From Candidatus Nitrosopelagicus sp. (GTDB lineage: Archaea > Thermoproteota > Nitrososphaeria > Nitrososphaerales > Nitrosopumilaceae): DNA of 38,777 nucleotides. This document shows positions 27,928 through 36,420 of the stretch, one piece after another. The notes below the pieces were generated by a model. That model did no database searches. It had not been told where the DNA came from and saw only the letters and a list, made by a program, of their open reading frames with translations. Within the stretch, counting starts at the first letter, position 1; the number at the start of each line of letters is the position of its first letter. The translations under genes and the position numbers were made by a program. The stretch lies in NCBI GenBank assembly GCA_028344155.1, contig JAOMAI010000008.1:1-38777 (forward strand). The letters run 5' to 3'.

Positions 27928-28185
27928 TTGGCACTCAAAAGAAAAGATTTTTTATTAATTGTTGGAATATTATTTTTTCTGATTGGTTTGATGGGCGTTG
28001 GTCTTCCTCCAATTTATGCAATAATCATATCTTTAGCAATTTACTTTGGAATTAGAATTTTTGTTGGTCGTAGGAAAAAAATGATTGAAGAGTCTGTAGG
28101 TGAAGGAATATGTGTGAAATGTGGCTCAAAAATCGAGAATCAAAAATGTCCAATATGTGACAGAAAAAAATTTACAAATGTATGA
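27928..28185 (+). CDS. small protein with two hydrophobic segments and C-terminal zinc ribbon
   Basis: ICVKCGSKIENQKCPICDRKK (CX2C...CX2C) after a hydrophobic hairpin; TTG start. Confidence 0.7.
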   Translation: MALKRKDFLLIVGILFFLIGLMGVGLPPIYAIIISLAIYFGIRIFVGRRKKMIEESVGEGICVKCGSKIENQKCPICDRKKFTNV

Positions 28186-28320
28186 TTTCTACGAGCGGTT
28201 TATACCAATTCATGCCTAATCTTTTGTAATGTGCTCAAAAAGATATAAGACTTTGACTAACGGATCAACTTTTTCTCAATTTGATTCTATTATTGCTAAA
28301 AATAGGAATATGAGTAACAT

Positions 28321-31300
28321 ATGCATTTGAAAAATCCTCTATTATTTGGCCTAATGGCGATTTTATTGTTAGGTGGTACTATAACCCCTGGACTTTCACA
28401 AAGTTCATTTGATTCTCAAATAGTGATTAACGAAGTTGAAACTAATCCTGCTGGTTCAGATAGTTCTGAATTTGTGGAACTCTATAATCCTACTGCGGCA
28501 GAAATTGATGTTAGTGGATGGTCATTGATTCCATCTTCTACTTGGAAGACACTAGAAATTCCTAATGGCACAATAATTAAACCAAATTCATTTTTAGCTT
28601 TCACACATGTGAATTTTTGGTTTAAAGATTTTGGTGAAACTATTACACTTCGTGATACCGCTGGAAATCTAATTGATGAAACTCCTTTAATCAAAGACTT
28701 AGAAGATGGCAGCAAATCATGGCAAAGAACTACTGATGGATTAGATACAAACTCTGTTTCTGATTGGGAGTTAAAACGAATGACGCCAAAATCATCCAAC
28801 GGAAAAATTATCAATACTGAAGAAAGTATTTTCACTTTATTCTCAACTCTAGGCAAAACTGAATATGTATTCAATGAAACTGTAACTATTTCCGGAACTG
28901 TATCTGAAGAATTATTCAATTCACAAATTTCTTCCAACTCTCCTGAGATGATTAAAATAAACGTAGTAGGCCCAAATTATTTCAAAAATTTTGCACTATT
29001 TCCTGATCGAGACTTAGGTTTTTCAGCAACACTAAATCTACAAAAAGTTTTAGGATTTAATCAGGGCGATTATGATGTAAAAATCTTTTATGGTGAATAC
29101 ACTAATGATCTAAATTTTACTATTAATACTGAAGATGAATCTGCTGCATCTGAATCTGAGAAAGAAACTCTTGAAATTTTTACTGACAAGGAATCTTACA
29201 TTCCTGGTGAAATTGTAATCATGTCTGCTGATACTAATTCTACGATACTATATGGTGGGTTAGATTATACAGTAACTAATCCAAACCAAGAAATTGTTTT
29301 TGAAGGAACAATTTTTCCAAATGAAAAATTTTCAACAGTATTCCAACATGGTGGTGGACAACTTTATCCCTTTTCAACTCAAATGTTTATGGAAATTGTA
29401 AATCCTGTTTATGGCACATACAACATTGAAGGTACGTATAAATCACAGAATCCTCGTTATGATTCCTCGGAAAATGTCATAAACGCAAGTGCTAGCTTCA
29501 TCTTATCTGAGGATGTAAAAGAAAATGTTCCAATTTCAATTTCTACTGATAAGGAAGTCTACTCTGTTGGAGATACAATCAAAATTACTGGTAGAAGTAA
29601 TGCTATTTTTGTTGAAACTATGAATTTAGAAGTATTACAAACTGGTGTTTTAACTAGAAACGTTGATGATATCAAGGGTCAACATATCCGACCTGATCCT
29701 TTCACCCTGCAAGAAAGTGTACGTTTGAATGGAGATGGCACTTTTTCTTTTGAATTTGGACTAGTAGAACAAGTTAATGACATAGATGATTATTCACATG
29801 TGTATGGCGATTATAGAGTAAAAGTTTCGGAATATTTTGGTAATGCCGTAGTACAGTTCAAAGTTGTTGAAAACCCTGAATCCTTTGTGGATATCAGAAC
29901 TCCACTTGGATTTTCTAGTAACCAATCTGAATATATTTTGGGAACTGCTATGAGTTTATCTGGAAAAGTTGCTAATTGGGAACCCACTGGAAATCAAGCT
30001 ATACAATATGTGGAAATTACTTTTCTTGATCCAAATGGCAAGCCATTGATGTCTGAAGATCGTAGAAGCACTGCACAATCTAATTTTAATTATGAAGCAG
30101 ATTCTCCAAATGAAAAACTCACTATAAGAGCAAATCCTGATCCTGTAGGTGGATTTTCAATGAGTCTTGTATTATATCCAATTCAATTTGATTATGGAAC
30201 ATACACTGCTATTGCAACACACCCATCAACTAAATTAACTGAATCAATTCAATTTGAAATAAAATCTGCACAATCTGAAGTTATAGTCGAAACTGAAACT
30301 CAAGAACCTCTCACAATGAAAATCTGTAAAAGTAATCGTGCGGATGTTAGTGAAATTTTAAAAGATATGAAGAGTATAGGAAAAGGTGAAATTCCTCCTT
30401 CTATGGAATCTGTTGTATGTGATGAAAATTTAACATTTAATGTTGGTGACAAATTAATTGTAGCCGGCAAAGTACTAGTAAAAGATCCAACATCATTGAC
30501 ATCCACATATGCTGATAGAAATTCTGGTTCTCAAACATCTGATGGTCACTCATACACCACCAATTATGCTCAAGCAATGATGAACTATGTGGAGGTATCA
30601 ATTCCATATCCTAGGTCTATGACCATTTCTAGTGCTGCATCTGTAACTACAATTCCTGATTCAGATGAAAATTACACTGGTGGTGGTGGAAGTGGAGAAG
30701 GTGGCTCATACTACAAAGATAAAGATGGTAACGTAGTTCGTCCTGATACTGCTGCAAATAGACAATGTGAGGCAAGTGCTGCTGGTGATTGTATTCCTAC
30801 CAAAAGATCAGATAGACAAGGTCAAGGTGGTTATGATGGTACTATCATAATGAAAGAACAAAAAATCCTTCTTACTGATATGAGTTACAAGGCATATCCA
30901 GATGAAGAAGGTAATTATGCAACGGTCTTTGAACTTCGTGCTGGAGTCTTCAAAGATGGTATCTATGCTGTGAAAGCTGACTACTATGGTTATCATGATG
31001 AAACCTCTGTAAAAATAACTGACTCTTCACTTAAGGGTGGATTATCACCTTCAATTTCAGTAAATTTGGAAAAAGATGAATTTGTAGCTGGTGATACAGT
31101 TCGCATATCTGGAAAAATAAATAATATCTATTATTATGATAGCGTATCTGTAAAAGTCAACACTCCTAATGTTTCAAAAATAAATTGTTTTGATGGACAG
31201 CAATGTGGATTTGGAAATTCTGAAAAGAAATTAAGAGTTCAAGAGGGCGTTAACGGACCTGGATTTTTCTGGAATTACAAACTACCTTCAAATTCTGTTC

Positions 31301-31854
31301 TAGGATTGTACACAATAATTGTTGATACTCATTTCGGTGAATTTGAAAAACAATTTTTTGTAGTAGATGAATCTGAAGTAATTGGAACTCCTGTCCCTGA
31401 ATCCACCACAACTGTTTCGAAAAAAATTATTGAAAAATTCAATAGAATTGCAGATGATAAAATTTCAATCATCTTGACTGAAAAATCTACTGATGATTCA
31501 ACTCTTGCTCCTCGTGTAATTCAAGGTTCGCTATTTACTTCTGCCCGAGGTGAAGAATCTGATGTAAATCTCAGAATCACTACTTCTAGTGGTCAATGTG
31601 TTATTGGACAAAGTTCCGATTGTTTAGTAACTGAATCAACTAGAAAACCAGGTGCAATTTATTCAATTGTCACAATTGATGATGTTAATTATAAAATCAG
31701 ATACAGTGGAGATGATGTAAGACTAGAAAAATTCTCAATCGTACCTGAAGACTCTGCTTCAAAAATTGATATTGATAATTGGAATGTAGAAATAATTAAA
31801 GATGAACAACCATCTAGATTCTATTACAAGGTATCATACGTAGCATTAGAGTAA
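28321..31854 (+). CDS. large secreted cell-surface protein: lamin-tail domain plus repeated beta-sandwich domains
   Basis: Signal peptide; INEVETNPAGSDSSEFVELYNPTAAEIDVSGWSL (LTD); recurring strands TDKESYIPGEIVIMSA, STDKEVYSVGDTIKITGR, NQSEYILGTAMSLSGK, EKDEFVAGDTVRISGK. Confidence 0.85.
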   Translation: MHLKNPLLFGLMAILLLGGTITPGLSQSSFDSQIVINEVETNPAGSDSSEFVELYNPTAAEIDVSGWSLIPSSTWKTLEIPNGTIIKPNSFLAFTHVNFWFKDFGETITLRDTAGNLIDETPLIKDLEDGSKSWQRTTDGLDTNSVSDWELKRMTPKSSNGKIINTEESIFTLFSTLGKTEYVFNETVTISGTVSEELFNSQISSNSPEMIKINVVGPNYFKNFALFPDRDLGFSATLNLQKVLGFNQGDYDVKIFYGEYTNDLNFTINTEDESAASESEKETLEIFTDKESYIPGEIVIMSADTNSTILYGGLDYTVTNPNQEIVFEGTIFPNEKFSTVFQHGGGQLYPFSTQMFMEIVNPVYGTYNIEGTYKSQNPRYDSSENVINASASFILSEDVKENVPISISTDKEVYSVGDTIKITGRSNAIFVETMNLEVLQTGVLTRNVDDIKGQHIRPDPFTLQESVRLNGDGTFSFEFGLVEQVNDIDDYSHVYGDYRVKVSEYFGNAVVQFKVVENPESFVDIRTPLGFSSNQSEYILGTAMSLSGKVANWEPTGNQAIQYVEITFLDPNGKPLMSEDRRSTAQSNFNYEADSPNEKLTIRANPDPVGGFSMSLVLYPIQFDYGTYTAIATHPSTKLTESIQFEIKSAQSEVIVETETQEPLTMKICKSNRADVSEILKDMKSIGKGEIPPSMESVVCDENLTFNVGDKLIVAGKVLVKDPTSLTSTYADRNSGSQTSDGHSYTTNYAQAMMNYVEVSIPYPRSMTISSAASVTTIPDSDENYTGGGGSGEGGSYYKDKDGNVVRPDTAANRQCEASAAGDCIPTKRSDRQGQGGYDGTIIMKEQKILLTDMSYKAYPDEEGNYATVFELRAGVFKDGIYAVKADYYGYHDETSVKITDSSLKGGLSPSISVNLEKDEFVAGDTVRISGKINNIYYYDSVSVKVNTPNVSKINCFDGQQCGFGNSEKKLRVQEGVNGPGFFWNYKLPSNSVLGLYTIIVDTHFGEFEKQFFVVDESEVIGTPVPESTTTVSKKIIEKFNRIADDKISIILTEKSTDDSTLAPRVIQGSLFTSARGEESDVNLRITTSSGQCVIGQSSDCLVTESTRKPGAIYSIVTIDDVNYKIRYSGDDVRLEKFSIVPEDSASKIDIDNWNVEIIKDEQPSRFYYKVSYVALE

Positions 31855-31885
31855 AACACAAAACCTTCTATAAAATCATCCTAAT

Positions 31886-32383
31886 ATGAAAATCAATCTC
31901 TTAATGTTTTATCAAGATGATCCGAAAAAATGCACAGCTGCTAAATTAATCAAATTTGGATTGGCACAAAAAATCACAAAATCTCAATCAAAAACGGTTC
32001 TATTACATCCATATGCAAAAAAAACATTATTGAATAAAGAAAAATCGCTTTTCACATCTATAACTGGAATTGACTGTTCATGGGCTTTAGCAGAAGAAGT
32101 TTTCCAAAAAAACTTTCTTGGACTATCTAGAAAATTACCCCCTCTTCTAGCTGGAAATCCAGTAAACTATTCAAAAATTAACAAATTAACTACTGTTGAG
32201 GCAATAGCAGGTGCTGCTTTCATTTTAGGTGATGAGAAATTATCCCAAAAATTACTAGAGAAGTTCAATTGGGGTCATACGTTTTTGGAATTAAATGAAA
32301 ATCTCTTACATGATTATCAAAAAGTAACATCTGAAGATCAGGTAAATAACATCATACGTGAATATGGCTATGAATATAATTAA
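31886..32383 (+). CDS. tsr3: Tsr3-like rRNA aminocarboxypropyltransferase (DUF367)
   Basis: DDPKKCTAAKLIKFGLA, GIDCSWALAEE, RKLPPLLAGNPVNYSKINKLTTVEAIAGAAFILG, FNWGHTFLELNENLLHDY. Confidence 0.93.
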   Translation: MKINLLMFYQDDPKKCTAAKLIKFGLAQKITKSQSKTVLLHPYAKKTLLNKEKSLFTSITGIDCSWALAEEVFQKNFLGLSRKLPPLLAGNPVNYSKINKLTTVEAIAGAAFILGDEKLSQKLLEKFNWGHTFLELNENLLHDYQKVTSEDQVNNIIREYGYEYN

Positions 32384-32402
32384 GTAGAATTTAACATCTC
32401 AA

Positions 32403-33026
32403 ATGGATAAAACTTCAAAATTATTTGATGTATGGGCAAATACTGGTCGCTCCGAAGAAATGGAAAAAGGACATGGCACTACTGTAAACCAATTTCTAGA
32501 TAAACTATCTCTAAAAGAAAATTTCAGATTTCTTGATATCGGTTGCGGTAATGGATGGGTGGTACGAAAAATGTCAGAAAAACACTCTTGTATCAAAGCA
32601 ATTGGAATTGACAAAAGCAAGATGATGATTAAAAATGCAATATCTAAAACTTCATCTAAAAAAGAAAGTTATTTTGTTACTGAACTTGAATCATGGAATA
32701 CAAAAGAAAAATTTGATATAATTTTTTCAATGGAATCATTATATTATTCTGTACCAATGGAATCTGCATTAGAAAAGGTATTCAAACTGCTCAAAAAGGG
32801 TGGTACATTCTACTGTGGAACTGATTTTTACAGTGATAATACTTTAACCACTAGATGGGTAAAAGATATGAATATTCCAATGGATTTACGTTCTGAAAAA
32901 GAATGGAAGCAAATGTTCAAAGAGGTTGGCTTTACCACTCGTTCAAAACATGTTACGGATTCTAAAAATAAATCCAAATGGAAACGTGAATTTGGAACAT
33001 TATTTGTTATTGGCAGAAAGCCTTGA
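32403..33026 (+). CDS. class I SAM-dependent methyltransferase
   Basis: FRFLDIGCGNGWVVRKMSE motif I, FDIIFSMESLYYS, LKKGGTFYCGTDFY. Confidence 0.9.
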   Translation: MDKTSKLFDVWANTGRSEEMEKGHGTTVNQFLDKLSLKENFRFLDIGCGNGWVVRKMSEKHSCIKAIGIDKSKMMIKNAISKTSSKKESYFVTELESWNTKEKFDIIFSMESLYYSVPMESALEKVFKLLKKGGTFYCGTDFYSDNTLTTRWVKDMNIPMDLRSEKEWKQMFKEVGFTTRSKHVTDSKNKSKWKREFGTLFVIGRKP

Positions 33027-35468
33027 TTTTCTAATTACTAAAACTGCAATAATGCTGAAAATAGGAATAATTGATAATACGTACCAATAATTTACTTCTG
33101 GTTCTTTTATCTCACTAATCACCTCTATCTTTGGAATTTCTTTATCATTTGAAATTATTATGAAACTTTTTGAGTATTCATACGGTTTCAGAACATCATC
33201 TGATGCTGCAAAAATTTTGATAGTATGAACTCCTTCATTAATTACTGAATTTCTATCTAAATTGATACTTGCCTTATCATCTGTTATTTCTTTAATCCCA
33301 TTTAGAATGATTTTGCCTTCTGAATTTACTATAAAGTAATGAATTTCAGTTGAGTTTTCTGTTGAAACAAGAATTTCTTCATTTGAGTTTAAAACATATG
33401 GTTGTGTAAACTCAACTGAGTTGATTGATGGAAATTTGACATTCTCAAACTCCTTCCATTTTCCTTGCTCAAAAACATAATTTCCATAATCAAATGATTT
33501 GATAACTATCATCCTTGAATCTGGTGAATATCTGTCCAGATAAAATGGACCATTACTAATCACTGCATGATTATTTTCATCAATCCATTCTTGACTAGAA
33601 TCATATCTGATATTTTGAAATCCATTTTGTGGATTGAATTGTTTTAGTGCATTTGGTATGTGTTCATTTTTCTTAAAAGTGTCCAATTGCATTTTTACCT
33701 GATTTGCATCATTTGGGATTATCAATGAAAGCCAATTGATGTTTTTTGTAATTGATTCTGTACGTGAAAATGAGCTTTTTCCATCCACTACGATTTGTTC
33801 CATTGATGCCATAATTTCCCAAGGCATACTACTCCAAACACTTCCCCATGATGCAATCTCTCCTGAATCAAAATGCCAAAAATCAGTATACACCTCAATT
33901 GTATTATCATCAATTACACGAATTCCCTTCAATGTATTCAAAACTTGAGATGCTTGTGGGGAATAATCAGCATCATATGTTCTATCATCTTCAGTTCTTT
34001 CTGAACCCCATTCTGACAGAAAGTACACTGAATAGATTATGTCATTCATGTTCATCTCTTGGCCATGATGCCATTGATTAAATTTCAAATCATATGTAAT
34101 CTTACTTTTTGCAGAAAATCCATTTCCTACTTTATCCCATTTTTCTGAATCAGCATTCCATTTTATTGCATCATTTGGAACATCCACTGATGATACAATT
34201 CCATTTGTTTCTACTTCCCATGAACTTCGTATTGGCATCATCTCTCCTGAAAATGGATGTCCTGTTAAAATTGGGTCTGTAATTGAGAGCCAAATTTGAT
34301 TACTGTACGTATCACCTAATCCTCCAATAGGATTCCATGCTGCTTGATAAATTTGCTTTACACCCACATCTAGTGTTCCTGAATCAGTTCTAACATTAAT
34401 CGGCGTAAATCTACTTGGAACTCCAGCTCCTAATGCATTGATTATTCCATCTACTTCTTGATTTACAACATATTGATCAATTTTGCTTGCAAGGAATATT
34501 CGAACCGATTCATTTACGCCTTCTTTCATTGCCTCTTTGATTATGCTAGTTCTTTCATCTTTGTCATCAAACTCTCCGGAGTAAATTCTCTGAGTCAATT
34601 TATCTAATTTTTCATTTCCATAATTCCAGTTTGATGGGTTATTGTTTCCAGGCATGCTTGAAAACCATGGAGAATACATCTGGGCAAGTGTCACTGAATC
34701 ATATCTTGTAAAACCTGAACTGCCCCATCCTTCCGTGTACAAACTCCATTTCTGTTCAGCAGGATTTGAACCATAAACTACAACATATGCTTTATTCAAA
34801 TCTCCAAATTCCTTGTTCACCTTAAATCCAATTTCTTCTAACTCTGATGATAGAATTTCTCCTATCGCTTTTCTAACAGGATCATCACTTCTAATAAAAA
34901 ATGTAATTTCTATTGGTTCATTTTCATAATTCCATATTCCATCAATTTTCTCTGCTCCACGTATTGTCAATTCATCTGTAATAACTTTCTCTGCAAATGA
35001 TGGATTGTATCTAAATTGGAAAGTTTCAATCACATCTAAGACTCTCAAATATTCTGCAGAAAAACTTCCATAATTTGAAAACATTGATGTTCCAAATCCT
35101 CCTAGTAATTCATTTACAATCAAATCTCTGTCCACCAGAAAATTCACAGCGTATCGTATCTCTCGAATTGAAAATGGATTGAACGGTCCTTCATCTGTAG
35201 GATTTAATAAAATACTGTAGTATCCTCCAGTTGATTCATACACCTTCAACTTTTCTCTAGATTCAGAATCTTCTATTCTGTCTGAAGAAATTCTGTAATA
35301 ATACATATCGAGATTTCCATTTTTGACTTCTTCTAAGGCGGTATTCTCATCAAGATATTGTATGAATTTTATTTCATCTACATACGTACCTTTTTGAGCA
35401 AATGCTGGTGGAATTATAGATATTAAACAAATAATGATAATTATTTTAAAAATTTTCAACTGTTTCAA
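33000..35468 (-). CDS. family 5 (peptide/nickel-type) ABC transporter solute-binding protein with C-terminal membrane anchor
   Basis: Signal peptide; VNFLVDRDLIVNELLGG, KWNADSEKWDKVGNGFSAKSKITYDLKFNQWHHGQEMNMNDIIYSVYFL; C-terminal TM YWYVLSIIPIFSIIAVLVIRKSR. Confidence 0.88.
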   Translation of the reverse strand: MKQLKIFKIIIIICLISIIPPAFAQKGTYVDEIKFIQYLDENTALEEVKNGNLDMYYYRISSDRIEDSESREKLKVYESTGGYYSILLNPTDEGPFNPFSIREIRYAVNFLVDRDLIVNELLGGFGTSMFSNYGSFSAEYLRVLDVIETFQFRYNPSFAEKVITDELTIRGAEKIDGIWNYENEPIEITFFIRSDDPVRKAIGEILSSELEEIGFKVNKEFGDLNKAYVVVYGSNPAEQKWSLYTEGWGSSGFTRYDSVTLAQMYSPWFSSMPGNNNPSNWNYGNEKLDKLTQRIYSGEFDDKDERTSIIKEAMKEGVNESVRIFLASKIDQYVVNQEVDGIINALGAGVPSRFTPINVRTDSGTLDVGVKQIYQAAWNPIGGLGDTYSNQIWLSITDPILTGHPFSGEMMPIRSSWEVETNGIVSSVDVPNDAIKWNADSEKWDKVGNGFSAKSKITYDLKFNQWHHGQEMNMNDIIYSVYFLSEWGSERTEDDRTYDADYSPQASQVLNTLKGIRVIDDNTIEVYTDFWHFDSGEIASWGSVWSSMPWEIMASMEQIVVDGKSSFSRTESITKNINWLSLIIPNDANQVKMQLDTFKKNEHIPNALKQFNPQNGFQNIRYDSSQEWIDENNHAVISNGPFYLDRYSPDSRMIVIKSFDYGNYVFEQGKWKEFENVKFPSINSVEFTQPYVLNSNEEILVSTENSTEIHYFIVNSEGKIILNGIKEITDDKASINLDRNSVINEGVHTIKIFAASDDVLKPYEYSKSFIIISNDKEIPKIEVISEIKEPEVNYWYVLSIIPIFSIIAVLVIRKSRLSANNK

Positions 35469-35531
35469 CTAATGCTTCACCTTGGATAAATTTTAGCATT
35501 TTAATACAATTGTAATTGAACTGAATTATAC

Positions 35532-36161
35532 ATGAATCCAAAACAGGTTGTAAAGGGAATTAACGGTATACTTGAAGGTGGAGTGAGCATTACTGATTTT
35601 TCCATTGTTACAGAATTAGATGAAATTAGCGCAAAAGAACTACTATACACACTAGTACAAAATGGGATTGGCACATGGAATGACGATCTTGTAGATTTTG
35701 ATATTCCTAATGATAGACTTCAAACCGCATTATTTGCAATCAAACTTGGTGCCGATGTGGAATCTGTATCTGAATATCTCACCTGGCAGGATTTTGAATC
35801 TATCACTGGATTAATTCTTGAAAAAAAGGATTTTGATGTAACAAAAAATCTCATCTTAACAAAACCTAGAATGGAAATTGATGTCGTTGGAACAAAAATG
35901 GATATTGCGCTATTGATAGATTGCAAACATTGGAAAACTATGAGCAAATCTGCATTAGATGAGATTGTGAAAAAACAGGTTCAACGTGTAAAGCGATATG
36001 TATCTGATGAAAATATGTCTGCACTTCCTGTTATTGTAACACTTCACCAAGAAGAGATTCAATTTATTGAGAATGTACCAATTGTACCTATAATGAAACT
36101 ATCGTCATTTTTAGATGAATTTGTAGGAAATTTAGATTCTCTTGCATCTATAGAAAAATAG
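35532..36161 (+). CDS. putative PD-(D/E)XK (Mrr-like) nuclease with N-terminal helical/winged-helix-like region
   Basis: C-terminal MEIDVVGTKMDIALLIDCKHW...KKQVQRVKRYV fits E-X-D ... D-C-K ... Q nuclease core; N-terminal EISAKELLYTLVQNGIGTW. Confidence 0.65.
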   Translation: MNPKQVVKGINGILEGGVSITDFSIVTELDEISAKELLYTLVQNGIGTWNDDLVDFDIPNDRLQTALFAIKLGADVESVSEYLTWQDFESITGLILEKKDFDVTKNLILTKPRMEIDVVGTKMDIALLIDCKHWKTMSKSALDEIVKKQVQRVKRYVSDENMSALPVIVTLHQEEIQFIENVPIVPIMKLSSFLDEFVGNLDSLASIEK

Positions 36162-36240
36162 GCATCATAGAGTATATCCGGATTTCTAAAGATTAGATTC
36201 TCATGCTGGTTTAGATATACCTTGTATATTCAAATAGATA

Positions 36241-36381
36241 TTGAAATTCAAAACTCTAGGTATCGTCATGATGATGATTGTTGCAAGTTGTATATTAGTT
36301 TCAGTTCTTTCTACTGGTGACTTTAGTTCAGTTGGCGAATATCTGTCTGATAACGATAAGATCTTAGCACGGTCACCATAG
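36241..36381 (+). CDS. putative 46-aa secreted/membrane microprotein
   Basis: TTG start: MKFKTLGIVMMMIVASCILVSVLSTGDFSSVGEYLSDNDKILARSP, TAG at 36379-36381; N-terminal basic + hydrophobic region. Confidence 0.45.
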   Translation: MKFKTLGIVMMMIVASCILVSVLSTGDFSSVGEYLSDNDKILARSP

Positions 36382-36420
36382 AGACGCAGGTTAGAGAGAT
36401 AGATACTAGCTTTAAACTAT

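Noticed and set aside
28482-28937. 151-aa minus-strand ORF inside the 1177-aa secreted protein
   Set aside because: Shadow ORF opposite the lamin-tail region; no start context or domain support.
32403-36161. Possible restriction-modification pairing of the methyltransferase with the Mrr-like nuclease
   Set aside because: They are separated by an oppositely oriented SBP gene, and the methyltransferase looks like a small class I MTase without DNA MTase target-recognition or NPPY/PC motifs.
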